Source: an uncultured Acidobacteriia bacterium
GTDB taxonomy: Bacteria; Acidobacteriota; Terriglobia; Bryobacterales; Bryobacteraceae
DNA length: 32,098 nucleotides
Direction of reading: 5' to 3'
NCBI GenBank assembly: GCA_903882645.1
Contig: CAIRXZ010000183.1
Coordinates: 1-32,098 of the forward strand
Part shown: positions 7,556 to 15,356 of the stretch, in pieces
Layout of the letters: each line of letters begins with the position of its first letter
Numbering within the stretch: position 1 is the stretch's first letter
The notes under the pieces: model-generated
What the model saw: only the letters and a program-made list of their open reading frames with translations
The model's database searches: none
Told to the model about the DNA's origin: nothing
Program-made: the position numbers and the translations under genes

Positions 7556-10048
7556 CTATTTCCGCCCCAGCATGCGCAGACGCACGCTGAAGGCGCGAAC
7601 CTGGCCCCGGCCGTAGGTGAGGAACTGCGGCGTGCCGATGACGTTGTTGACGGTATTCGGATTACCGTTGTTCGTGAGATTGTTGTATCCGAAACGCCAC
7701 GCCCAGAGGTAGTGAAAGGCCTGGAATTTGCGCTCGAGATGCAGGTTGATGTTGAAGTAATCGGGAAGGCGCATGGATCCCGGGGCGCCAACCTGAAAGC
7801 CCCGCTCGTCCACCACCGAGAATGGGAAGCCCGTGCGGTATTCGACCAGGTACGCCGCCGTGGTATTCCGCGTGATGAATCGCAGCACGGAGGGGAGACG
7901 GCGATTGGGCAGCGGCAGCCATCCCCACATGTGAAACCGATTCGGCGCGTCCCACGGAAATGGCCCCGGCGCCTGCGCCGCGAAGATAGGATTCTCCAAG
8001 CTGTAGTTCACCGCCTGGTTCGTGCGCGAACTGGAGCGGGTATACCCGGCGAACCACTCGTACTTGCCGGCGAACGTGCGCCGCACGCCTGCGTCGAAAG
8101 CGTCGTAGACATCGCGGCGGGTATTGACGAGATTATAGATCATGCCGTTGGGCAGGGGCCCTCCCAGAGGCGGAACAGGCGGCTCTCCGGCCAGCGGCGC
8201 GAAGGTGAATCCGCGGTCGCCATCGCGCCGCGTGTACTCGGCCTTGAGGTAGAAATCGAAAGGCAGCTTACGTTCCACTCCCGCGCTCGCCGTGCGGAAG
8301 CGCGGCGTTTGAAGCGAGCTGTCATTGACTCGGAACGAAGTCGCCACGGGCCCCTCGGCCGTTCCGTCCGGCAGGTAGAACGTGGAAAGACTGGTCTGAT
8401 CCTGCTCGCTCGATATCAAGGAGAGGCGGATGGAGTCGTGGTAAACGCCCCATCCGGCCGAGAACTTGGTTCCGCCAAGACCGCGCGGCGCCCAGACCAC
8501 GCCCGCCCGCGGCGCCAGCAGCAGATTCCGGACGATCTCGTTCCATTCGGCCCGTAATCCGACTTCCACGGCAAGCCCCTCGAACGGCGTCCAGTGGTCC
8601 TGGACGTATTGCGCGCTTTCGAAATTCTTGCGGGCCTGGAACGGACTTCCCTCGAAGGAAACGTAACGGGCCACGGAACCGTCGTCGCGCAGGACCTCGT
8701 AATCGTGGCGCGTCACCTTCTGATGAAACGCCTCGCGCTCGAAATCGATCCCGAATTTGAACTGGTGCTCGCCGTGGAGGCGGAACGTGGGAAGAAACAG
8801 GTCCGCGATCCACTGCTGGCGGTAAGCGTGTTGATCCGTGCCCGTGAAGTAGTTGCCACGGTTGCCGAAGGGGGTGATTTCGTATACCTGGTCGCCCTGA
8901 GGAATGTCGTGCAGCCGGGTGCGCGTGTCGGCGAAGCCCACCTCAAGCAGCGCGCCGCCGAAATACTGCTGATCGCGAATCGTGCTGACGAAAAGGTCCT
9001 GGCGGTGGGTGCTGGTAGTCTCGGACGGGTTCAAGACGGTGAGGCCATAGCGCGACTGGTCCGCGAAATTGACCAAAAGGCTGGCGGTCAGAATGTTGGA
9101 GGAAATCGGGTTCACCTGAAATCGCGCCAGGTCGCTGATCATGATGCCACGGGTCCGGTTCTGCCCGGCGGGAAGGCCGTGCACGACGTCCATGTTATAG
9201 AAAGCGTCGAACCCATTGTGGAACCAGGCCCGGCCTTTGGCGAGCGGTCCGGAAACCTCCAGCCGCGGGGTCCATTTGTTGACGTGGAAGCCTCCATCGC
9301 TGGATATGCCCGGGACGAAGTTGGTCCCCCCGAAACGCCAGTGGTCGTCTCCCATTTTGGTCTGGAGATCCAAAGCGCCGGCGGACCCCCGCCCATTATC
9401 GGCCGAGAAACGGCTGGTTTCCAGGTTCATGGACTCGATGGTCTCGATGTTGACCCGCGCCTCCAGCCGCCCGGTCACGGGATTGGCGATATTGAAGCCG
9501 TCGAGCGTGTAGCTGGTCTGGTTGACGTCGGCGCCGTTGACGTGCACCCGCCCAGCGCTGTCCTGAAGCACGCCATTCATCAACGGCAGCGCATTCCGAA
9601 AGTCCTGCGGCGCCGGAAACGGAACCGCCTGAACCTCGGTCTTGTCGAGTTCCGCCCGCGCGGCCACCTGCTGAGGATCGACCGGCGGCGCGGAAGACGT
9701 CACGTCGACGCGCTCGGAGAATTCCTGCAAGTGATTCAGCGTGATGGCGAGCTGGCCGGCGCCCTCCTCGAACCGCTGGCCCCGGCTCACATAGAGGAAG
9801 AAACCCTGACGTTCGACGCGAATGGCGTATTCTCCAGGGGCCGGCAGGCTGAGAGTGAAGTTCCCGGCTGGATCCGAAGAGGCGGCGGCGGGGGGCGTTC
9901 CGGGCAGGCTCAGTTCGATGCGCGCGCCCGCCACGGGCGCCCCGGTTTCATCCACCACGCGCCCGGAAATCGAAACCTGAGCCTGCATGACCGCGCACGC
10001 GAACGCGATCGACACGAACAGGCGGGCAGCCAGGGTTATGGACTCCAT
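7556..10048 (-). CDS. TonB-dependent receptor with carboxypeptidase-regulatory domain (Oar-like)
   Basis: An 830-residue outer-membrane protein. A signal peptide (about 1-23, ending MQAQ) precedes a beta-sandwich carboxypeptidase-regulatory-like domain (VSISGRVVDETGAPVAGARI, about 25-110). Next comes a plug-type region with the VHVNGADVNQTSYTLDGFNI stretch, and then a long beta-barrel rich in aromatic residues and alternating strands. Such receptors are numerous in Acidobacteriota and import large or scarce substrates, probably saccharides or peptides; the substrate is not readable. The last residue is Lys (RLRMLGRK), not the usual terminal aromatic. GGTGG about 9 nt before the ATG may be the ribosome-binding site. 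Upstream is mrp (74-nt gap), downstream thrC (30-nt gap), all on the minus strand. Confidence 0.88.
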   Translation of the reverse strand: MESITLAARLFVSIAFACAVMQAQVSISGRVVDETGAPVAGARIELSLPGTPPAAASSDPAGNFTLSLPAPGEYAIRVERQGFFLYVSRGQRFEEGAGQLAITLNHLQEFSERVDVTSSAPPVDPQQVAARAELDKTEVQAVPFPAPQDFRNALPLMNGVLQDSAGRVHVNGADVNQTSYTLDGFNIANPVTGRLEARVNIETIESMNLETSRFSADNGRGSAGALDLQTKMGDDHWRFGGTNFVPGISSDGGFHVNKWTPRLEVSGPLAKGRAWFHNGFDAFYNMDVVHGLPAGQNRTRGIMISDLARFQVNPISSNILTASLLVNFADQSRYGLTVLNPSETTSTHRQDLFVSTIRDQQYFGGALLEVGFADTRTRLHDIPQGDQVYEITPFGNRGNYFTGTDQHAYRQQWIADLFLPTFRLHGEHQFKFGIDFEREAFHQKVTRHDYEVLRDDGSVARYVSFEGSPFQARKNFESAQYVQDHWTPFEGLAVEVGLRAEWNEIVRNLLLAPRAGVVWAPRGLGGTKFSAGWGVYHDSIRLSLISSEQDQTSLSTFYLPDGTAEGPVATSFRVNDSSLQTPRFRTASAGVERKLPFDFYLKAEYTRRDGDRGFTFAPLAGEPPVPPLGGPLPNGMIYNLVNTRRDVYDAFDAGVRRTFAGKYEWFAGYTRSSSRTNQAVNYSLENPIFAAQAPGPFPWDAPNRFHMWGWLPLPNRRLPSVLRFITRNTTAAYLVEYRTGFPFSVVDERGFQVGAPGSMRLPDYFNINLHLERKFQAFHYLWAWRFGYNNLTNNGNPNTVNNVIGTPQFLTYGRGQVRAFSVRLRMLGRK

Positions 10049-10122
10049 CGACGAACCACCGGGCGGAATTACCGGCTAATTTAGCATAACGCCTTACGCC
10101 CGAACAAAAAAGGCAAAACGCG

Positions 10123-10956
10123 CTAATCGCCGATCTCGATCTCCGGCCCTTCGGCTTTCAGCGCTTCTTCGGCCCGCGCCGCGGTGGCGCGCGCCAGATC
10201 TAGGAACGGTTCGCCCTCGCCCTTGCGCAGAACGATGGGGTCGCCTGTGTCGCCGCCGATGCGCACCCGCGGGTCCAGCGGCAGCTCGGCGAGAAAGTAC
10301 ACTTGCATCTCCTCCGCCGTGCGCCGGCCGCCGCCGTGGCTGAACACGTCGATCCGCTGGCTGCAATGGGGGCAATTCAGGAAGCTCATGTTCTCCACCA
10401 GGCCCAGAATCGGCGTCCTCACCTGGCGGAACATGTGAATGGCCTTGCGCGCGTCTTCCAGCGAAACATCCGAGGGCGTCGTCACCACGATCGCGCCCGT
10501 GATGGGGGCGGTCTGGATGAGGGAAAGCTGCACGTCGCCGGTACCCGGCGGCAGATCGATCACAAGGTAGTCGAGGTCCCCCCAATCCACGCCGCGGACG
10601 AATTGTTGCATCACGCTGTGCAGCATGGGGCCGCGCCAGATCAGAGGCTTGTCGCCCGGATTCAGAAAGCCCATCGACATGAGCTTGACGCCGTGCTTCT
10701 CGATTGGCTGGATGCGGTCGCCGTGAGCCATCGGCGTCTGGTTGATTCCCATCATCAGCGGCACGTTGGGACCGTAAACGTCGGCGTCCATGAGTCCCGC
10801 CTTGTAGCCCAGGGATGCCAGACCCACGGCCAGGTTCACCGCCACCGTGGTCTTTCCCACGCCGCCCTTTCCCGAACCGACGGCAATGAGATTCTTCACG
10901 CCTGCAATAGGCGCTTTGGGCTGGGCGCCCGGCTGATTGGGGGTCATTGAACCCAT
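10123..10956 (-). CDS. mrp: Mrp/ApbC-type iron-sulfur cluster carrier ATPase
   Basis: A 277-residue P-loop NTPase of the Mrp/NBP35 family, which binds and delivers Fe-S clusters in the cytoplasm. Visible are the deviant Walker A GKGGVGKTT (29-37), the DADVYGPNVP box, the IDLPPGTGD box (133-141), and the paired cysteines in NCPHC (C195, C198) that bridge a cluster between subunits. The N-terminal DUF59/MIP18 domain found in many longer Mrp proteins is absent. The frame extends 29 codons further upstream, but that part overlaps the higA gene and is not conserved. ATG 10956 (or ATG 10947) is chosen. It starts 28 nt after the higA stop, so the toxin-antitoxin promoter may also drive it. Confidence 0.92.
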   Translation of the reverse strand: MGSMTPNQPGAQPKAPIAGVKNLIAVGSGKGGVGKTTVAVNLAVGLASLGYKAGLMDADVYGPNVPLMMGINQTPMAHGDRIQPIEKHGVKLMSMGFLNPGDKPLIWRGPMLHSVMQQFVRGVDWGDLDYLVIDLPPGTGDVQLSLIQTAPITGAIVVTTPSDVSLEDARKAIHMFRQVRTPILGLVENMSFLNCPHCSQRIDVFSHGGGRRTAEEMQVYFLAELPLDPRVRIGGDTGDPIVLRKGEGEPFLDLARATAARAEEALKAEGPEIEIGD

Positions 10957-10984
10957 GGTAACAGCCGCGTGGGGAAATCCTGAG

Positions 10985-11362
10985 TCAGGCGGCCTTGGGG
11001 TTGTTCCCTGATGGCTGAATGAGCACTTCAGCCGGAATGCCAAAATGCGTGTGAAGCGCGCGAATCATGTTGAGCGACAGCGGCCGCTGGCGGCGCATGA
11101 CCTCGAACACCCGGCTGCGGCTGCCGATCACTCCCACCAGCGCGCGAGCATCTTTCCCTTCCTGGTCGAGCCGGAATTGAATCGCCTCAATCGCATCGGG
11201 AGTGTCGATCGGATAGCGGCGCCGCTCGTACGCGTCAACGAGCGTGGCCAGGACATCCAGTCGATCCCCGTCCGAAGTGCCGTCGGGCGTCCCCCATAGG
11301 CGATCGATCTCTTTTAGCGCCGCTTCGTGATCCTCGTCGGTTCGGATCGGCTTAACTCTCAT
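10985..11362 (-). CDS. higA: HigA-type antitoxin, HTH domain
   Basis: A 125-residue protein. The first part is an acidic helical region (DEDHEAALKEIDRLWGTPDG) typical of HigA proteins that bind a HigB toxin. The second half is a helix-turn-helix of the XRE type, with VIGSRSRVFEVMRRQRPLS and LNMIRALHTHFGIPAEVLI as the recognition region. It neutralises HigB and, with it, represses the operon promoter, which here carries a clear palindrome. Its ATG lies inside the end of higB (11-nt overlap, 11352-11362). The toxin-first gene order is the typical hig arrangement. Length and motifs are complete, unlike the other two toxin-antitoxin loci of this window, whose toxins are broken. Confidence 0.88.
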   Translation of the reverse strand: MRVKPIRTDEDHEAALKEIDRLWGTPDGTSDGDRLDVLATLVDAYERRRYPIDTPDAIEAIQFRLDQEGKDARALVGVIGSRSRVFEVMRRQRPLSLNMIRALHTHFGIPAEVLIQPSGNNPKAA

Positions 11363-11675
11363 ATTTCACCGTCCTCGCGTCTATCAGGTCGTAATCGGCA
11401 TGGCTGCCGACCCATTTGATGAATATGATCTTCCGCCGGTAGTCCACGGCGGCAACCAGGCGGAAGTCGTTTCCTTTGACGTTGAAGACAACCCGATCGG
11501 CGCTTAGGATGCTCGCCGTGGCGTACGAGCGCTTCAAATCCGCGGAGCTTTCCCATGATGCCTGCCGCACCTCATGAAACCAAGCCTCCAGAGCCGCTTT
11601 CACCGCCGCCTGGCCTCTCCGGCCGGCGAGCGAGGCAACGAAGCGCGCCAAAGTACTTCGAGCAATGACCCGCAA
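11352..11675 (-). CDS. higB: HigB-type mRNA interferase toxin
   Basis: A 107-residue toxin of the HigB family, which cleaves mRNA on the ribosome. The N-terminus MRVIARSTLARF, the AWFHEVRQASW helix, the ASILSADRVVFNVKGNDFRLVA strands, and the IIFIKWVGSHADYDLIDA end match the family along its whole length. The start is TTG 11675, supported by alignment of the first residues with the family start. There is no Shine-Dalgarno sequence; instead a TATAAT lies 5 nt upstream. Together with higA it forms an intact type II module, and the only one of three in this window that appears functional. Confidence 0.9.
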   Translation of the reverse strand: MRVIARSTLARFVASLAGRRGQAAVKAALEAWFHEVRQASWESSADLKRSYATASILSADRVVFNVKGNDFRLVAAVDYRRKIIFIKWVGSHADYDLIDARTVKYES

Positions 11676-11680
11676 GGCTA

Positions 11681-11709
11681 ATTATAGCCCGTTCCCGGTT
11701 TGGGAACAA
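11681..11709 (-). promoter_or_regulatory. higBA promoter with overlapping palindromic operator
   Basis: On the minus strand TTGTTC (11709-11704), a 17-nt spacer and TATAAT (11686-11681) form a sigma-70-type promoter. A perfect inverted repeat GTTCCC-aaacc-GGGAAC (11707-11691, read on the minus strand) covers the -35 end and the spacer. This is where a HigA dimer would block RNA polymerase, so I infer autoregulation. The predicted transcription start falls on or near the TTG start codon of higB. Confidence 0.7.
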
Positions 11710-11838
11710 GCGAGGCCACATGGTTCGGCGCTCGGGGATATGCGAATGCTCCCGGAGCCCGCATTTGCCGCGGCAGGACCCGCTCCAAATTCCTCCTTTA
11801 CTTTCAACCCCTTGGAGTGCTAGGCTAAGTATCTGATA

Positions 11839-13143
11839 ATGCGTACAGTTGACTTGATCCAGCGGAAACGCGACGGGGGAGAACTCACTCCTGAAGAGAT
11901 AGAGTTTCTGGTAGAAGGCTACACCAACGGCGACATCCCCGATTACCAGATGTCGGCTTTCCTGATGGCCGTGTACTTCTCGGGCATGACCGACCGCGAA
12001 GTCAGCCGCCTCACCGAATGCATGCTGCAATCGGGCGACACCGTCGATCTTTCGGCCGTTCCCGGCGTGAAGGTGGACAAGCACTCTACCGGTGGAGTCG
12101 GCGACAAGACCAGCTTGATCGTCGCGCCGCTGGCCGCGGCCGCCGGGGTGATCGTGCCCATGATGTCGGGCCGCGCCCTCGGCCACACCGGGGGCACTCT
12201 CGACAAGCTCGAGTCCATTCCGGGCTTCCGTACGGATCTCTCCGCCGAGGAGGTTCAGAGACAGCTTGCCGACATGGGGCTGTGCTTCATCGGCCAGACG
12301 GACCGGCTCGCCCCGGCCGACCGCAAGCTGTACGCGCTGCGCGACGTCACCGCGACCGTGGAATCGATCCCCCTGATTTCCTCCTCGATCATGTCCAAGA
12401 AGCTGGCCGAGGGCGTGGATGCGCTGGTGCTCGACGTCAAGGTGGGCAGCGGCGCCTTCATGAAGAAACAAGTGGATGCCCGCCGCCTGGCCCAGACCAT
12501 GGTGGGCATCGGACGCCGCATGGACAAGAAGGTCCAGGCCCTGATCACCGACATGAGCCAGCCGCTCGGCTACGCCGTGGGCAATGCGCTCGAAGTGATG
12601 GAGGCCTCCCAGACGCTCCAGAACGCCGGCCCGGCCGACCTCACGAAGCTCTCCATCGAGTTGGCCGCGCGCATGATCTACCTGGGCAAGAAGACCGCGT
12701 CGCTCGACGATGCGCGCCGCGCCGCCGAGCAGGCCCTGGTGGACGGATCGGGTTACCGCAAACTCAAGCAGGTGGTGGCGGCGCAAGGCGGCAATCCGCA
12801 GGCGCTGGACAAGTTCGAGCTGCTCCCCAACGCCACCGGCATGCGCGAGGTCGCTTCGCCGCGCGGCGGCTATGTCACTTCGATCGACGCCCAGGACATC
12901 GGCGTGGCCTCGAACCTGATCGGCGCCGGCCGTGACAGGAAAGAGGACGCCATCGACCCCGCCGTGGGCATCATTCTCGAGGTCAAGGCCGGCGAAAAAG
13001 TGGATGCGGGTTCGGTGCTGTGCCGCCTCTACTACACCAAGGAAGACCGCGTGGAAGAAGCCGCGGAGATGGTCGAGGACGCGTTCCGCATCTCCGCGCA
13101 ACGGCCCGACGAGCGTGAGCTGATCCTGGAAGTCGTGGGGTAG
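11839..13143 (+). CDS. pdp: Pyrimidine-nucleoside (thymidine/uridine) phosphorylase
   Basis: A 434-residue enzyme that splits thymidine, deoxyuridine or uridine with phosphate to base and (deoxy)ribose 1-phosphate. The N-terminus MRTVDLIQRKRDGGELTPEE and length are typical. KHSTGGVGDKTS (81-92) is the phosphate-binding loop, and SGRALGHTGGTLDKLE (110-125) is the family signature. The C-terminal domain (VGIILEVKAGEKVDAGSVL) is the alpha/beta lid. It resembles the Gram-positive-type pyrimidine-nucleoside phosphorylase more than DeoA, but the two cannot be separated safely by eye. First gene of a plus-strand salvage operon; the transporter gene starts one base after its stop. Confidence 0.93.
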   Translation: MRTVDLIQRKRDGGELTPEEIEFLVEGYTNGDIPDYQMSAFLMAVYFSGMTDREVSRLTECMLQSGDTVDLSAVPGVKVDKHSTGGVGDKTSLIVAPLAAAAGVIVPMMSGRALGHTGGTLDKLESIPGFRTDLSAEEVQRQLADMGLCFIGQTDRLAPADRKLYALRDVTATVESIPLISSSIMSKKLAEGVDALVLDVKVGSGAFMKKQVDARRLAQTMVGIGRRMDKKVQALITDMSQPLGYAVGNALEVMEASQTLQNAGPADLTKLSIELAARMIYLGKKTASLDDARRAAEQALVDGSGYRKLKQVVAAQGGNPQALDKFELLPNATGMREVASPRGGYVTSIDAQDIGVASNLIGAGRDRKEDAIDPAVGIILEVKAGEKVDAGSVLCRLYYTKEDRVEEAAEMVEDAFRISAQRPDERELILEVVG

Positions 13144-13144
13144 A

Positions 13145-14392
13145 ATGGGCCGCTTCACGGGGTTCCTGGGCCTGGCTGTGATCATGGGCGTCGCTTGGCT
13201 GCTCTCCAGCCACAAGCGATCCATTCGCCTGCGCACCGTCGCCTGGGGGCTCGGCCTTCAGTTCGGGTTCGCGTTGCTGGTTCTGAAGACCCCTTTCAGC
13301 CGCGTCCTCGAAGCCGTTAGCTCGGGTGTGGCGGCGCTGTTCGGATATGCCAACGTGGGCAGCGCCTTCGTGTTCGGGAAGCTGGCGGATAGCGGGGCCG
13401 TGCAGCGCGCTTTCGGAAATCCTCAGGAGAGCGTGGGGGTCATCTTCGCCTTTCAGGTGCTCCCCATCATCATCTTCATCGCCTCGCTCTTCTCGATTCT
13501 GTACTACCTCGGCGTCATGCAGGTTATAGTGCGGGCGATGGCCGTGGCGATGCAGAAAGTGATGGCCGTGAGCGGCGCGGAGTCGCTCAACGTAGCGGCC
13601 AGCATCTTCATGGGTCAGACCGAGGCGCCGCTCACCATCAAGCCGTTCCTCGACGGCATGACGGAATCGGAACTGTTCACCGTGATGACGTGCGGCATGG
13701 CGCATGTTTCCGGGGCCGTGATGGCGGCCTACGTGTTGGTCGGCCACGTGGAGATCCGGCACCTGCTGACGGCCGTGATCATGACCGCGCCTGCCACGAT
13801 CATGCTGGCCAAACTCTTCATCCCCGAGACGGGAAAACCCGCCACCGCGGGCAAGGTCGATATTCAGGTGGAGAAGACCGCGGTGAACGTGATCGACGCG
13901 GCGGCCCAGGGCGCGGGCGACGGGTTGCGCCTGGTGTTGAACATCGGAGCCATGCTCATCGCCTTTCTGGCCCTCATCGCCATGTGCAACGGCATCCTGA
14001 ATTGGGGGCACGTCCATGCCGGCTGGATCCCCGAGTCGCTCGAGAAGATCTTCGGCGCGGTCTTCGCTCCCGTGGCCTGGATCATGGGCGTCCCGTGGAA
14101 GGAAGCCCCGGTGATCGGGGGCCTGCTCGGGACGCGCCTGGTCACCAACGAGATGGTGGCGTTCAATCAGCTCGGGCCGATGCGGGACCATCTCAGCCAG
14201 CACTCCTTCACGATCGCCACGTACGCGCTGTGCGGGTTCGCGAACCTCAGCTCCATCGCCATTCAGATCGGCGGCATCGGCGCGCTGGCGCCAAGCCGCA
14301 AGTCGGACCTCGCCAGGCTGGGAATCCGGGCCGTGATGGCCGGATCGATGGCCAACTTCATGTCGGCCTGCATCGCCGGGATGCTGCTGTGA
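13145..14392 (+). CDS. nupC: Concentrative nucleoside transporter, NupC family
   Basis: A 415-residue inner-membrane protein with about ten hydrophobic segments. It carries the conserved CNT motifs GQTEAPLTIKPF (157-168), TNEMVAFNQL and CGFANLSSIAIQIGG, which line the nucleoside and Na+/H+ sites. It imports nucleosides by cation symport. Its ATG lies one base after the pdp stop, so the two genes are translated as a unit, and its substrates feed the phosphorylases on both sides. A hairpin doublet begins 8 nt after its stop codon. Confidence 0.93.
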   Translation: MGRFTGFLGLAVIMGVAWLLSSHKRSIRLRTVAWGLGLQFGFALLVLKTPFSRVLEAVSSGVAALFGYANVGSAFVFGKLADSGAVQRAFGNPQESVGVIFAFQVLPIIIFIASLFSILYYLGVMQVIVRAMAVAMQKVMAVSGAESLNVAASIFMGQTEAPLTIKPFLDGMTESELFTVMTCGMAHVSGAVMAAYVLVGHVEIRHLLTAVIMTAPATIMLAKLFIPETGKPATAGKVDIQVEKTAVNVIDAAAQGAGDGLRLVLNIGAMLIAFLALIAMCNGILNWGHVHAGWIPESLEKIFGAVFAPVAWIMGVPWKEAPVIGGLLGTRLVTNEMVAFNQLGPMRDHLSQHSFTIATYALCGFANLSSIAIQIGGIGALAPSRKSDLARLGIRAVMAGSMANFMSACIAGMLL

Positions 14393-14399
14393 GAATCTC

Positions 14400-14507
14400 G
14401 TGGAGTGGGCCTCCGGCCTGCCATGCCCGCTTTCTTGCGGGCATCTGCCGGCCATACGGAGGATGCCGCCACGAATGGCGGCATGGCAAGCCGGAGGCTC
14501 GCTCCAC
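14400..14507. repeat. Inverted pair of two-hairpin repeats inside the salvage operon (REPIN-like)
   Basis: A 44-nt unit (14400-14443, plus) and a second (14464-14507, minus) face each other around a 20-nt centre. Each reads GTGGAG..., then a hairpin with a GCC/GGC core around TCC, then TGCCATGCC, then a second hairpin (TGCCCGC/GCGGGCA or TGCCGCC/GGCGGCA). The pair fills the gap between nupC and the purine nucleoside phosphorylase gene, so it would be transcribed and could fold into a large cruciform-like RNA that influences mRNA stability between the two genes. Confidence 0.8.
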
Positions 14508-14537
14508 AGCCGCCAACTTGTGTAGAGACTTGTGGCT

Positions 14538-15356
14538 ATGATCCTAGACGCCAAAGCCTGCATCGAGAGCCGTACCGCGTTGCGCCCAACCATCGGCGTG
14601 GTCTTGGGCAGCGGCCTGGGCGCTTTCGCGGACGAACTCGCCGCGCGCCTGGAGATTCCTTATTCGGAGATCCCCGGCTGGCCCGCCTCCACGGCCGTGG
14701 GTCACGCCGGCAAACTGATTCTTGGCAAGCTCGGGCGTCTTGAGGTCGCCGTGATGGCCGGCCGGGCCCACCTCTACGAGGGCTATTCGCCGGCCCAGGC
14801 CACCTACGGCGTGCGCGTGCTCGGCAGCTTGGGCGTGCGCACTCTTGTGCTCACCAACGCGGCTGGCGGCATCAATCCTTCTCTGAAGCGTGGCGGACTG
14901 GTGCTGATTTCCGACCACATCAACATGCAGGGGTGCAACCCGCTGGCGGGCCCCAATGACGATGCGCTCGGGCCGCGCTTCCCCGACATGTCCGAAGTCT
15001 ACTCGCGGGCATTCCGCGAGAAGGCCAAACAGGTGGCCGCCAGGCTGGGCATCCAGGTCGCCGAGGGCATCTACGCCGCCATGCTCGGCCCGTCCTATGA
15101 AACGCCCGCGGAAATCCGTTACCTGCGGACCATCGGCGCGGACCTCGTGGGCATGTCCACCGTGCCGGAAGCGATCGTGGCCAGCCACATGGGCATCGAG
15201 ACGCTGGGCATCTCCTGCGTCACCAACATGGCCGCGGGCATCCTGCCGCGGAAGATCAATCACGAAGAGGTCCTCGAGACAGGCGCCATGGTGCGGGACA
15301 CCCTGGTGAAGTTCCTCAAGGCTCTGCTGCCCAGCCTGGCTGAGGCGGCGGGATGA
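14538..15356 (+). CDS. punA: Purine nucleoside phosphorylase (trimeric type)
   Basis: A 272-residue enzyme that converts inosine, guanosine and deoxy forms to base plus (deoxy)ribose 1-phosphate. Motifs of the trimeric PNP/MTAP superfamily are GVVLGSGLGAFADEL (phosphate loop), the GHAGKL box, MAGRAHLYEGYSP (usual form G-R-x-H-x-YEGYS), LTNAAGGINP, MLGPSYETPAEIR and VGMSTVPEAIVASH (the purine-site region), and CVTNMAAGI. ATG 14538 is used; a GTG two codons earlier (14532) is an alternative with a better-placed AGAG. Third gene of the salvage operon. Its TGA overlaps the ATG of the following amidohydrolase gene by 4 nt. Confidence 0.93.
   Translation: MILDAKACIESRTALRPTIGVVLGSGLGAFADELAARLEIPYSEIPGWPASTAVGHAGKLILGKLGRLEVAVMAGRAHLYEGYSPAQATYGVRVLGSLGVRTLVLTNAAGGINPSLKRGGLVLISDHINMQGCNPLAGPNDDALGPRFPDMSEVYSRAFREKAKQVAARLGIQVAEGIYAAMLGPSYETPAEIRYLRTIGADLVGMSTVPEAIVASHMGIETLGISCVTNMAAGILPRKINHEEVLETGAMVRDTLVKFLKALLPSLAEAAG

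Noticed and set aside
11835-11840. GATAAT overlapping the ATG of pdp as a third leaderless-type promoter
   Set aside because: The start codon lies inside the hexamer, so transcription would begin within the gene; probably chance.
11572-14593. Long minus-strand open frames (554 and 536 codons) opposite pdp and nupC
   Set aside because: His/Arg/Gly-rich translations without motifs, antisense to two unmistakable enzymes.
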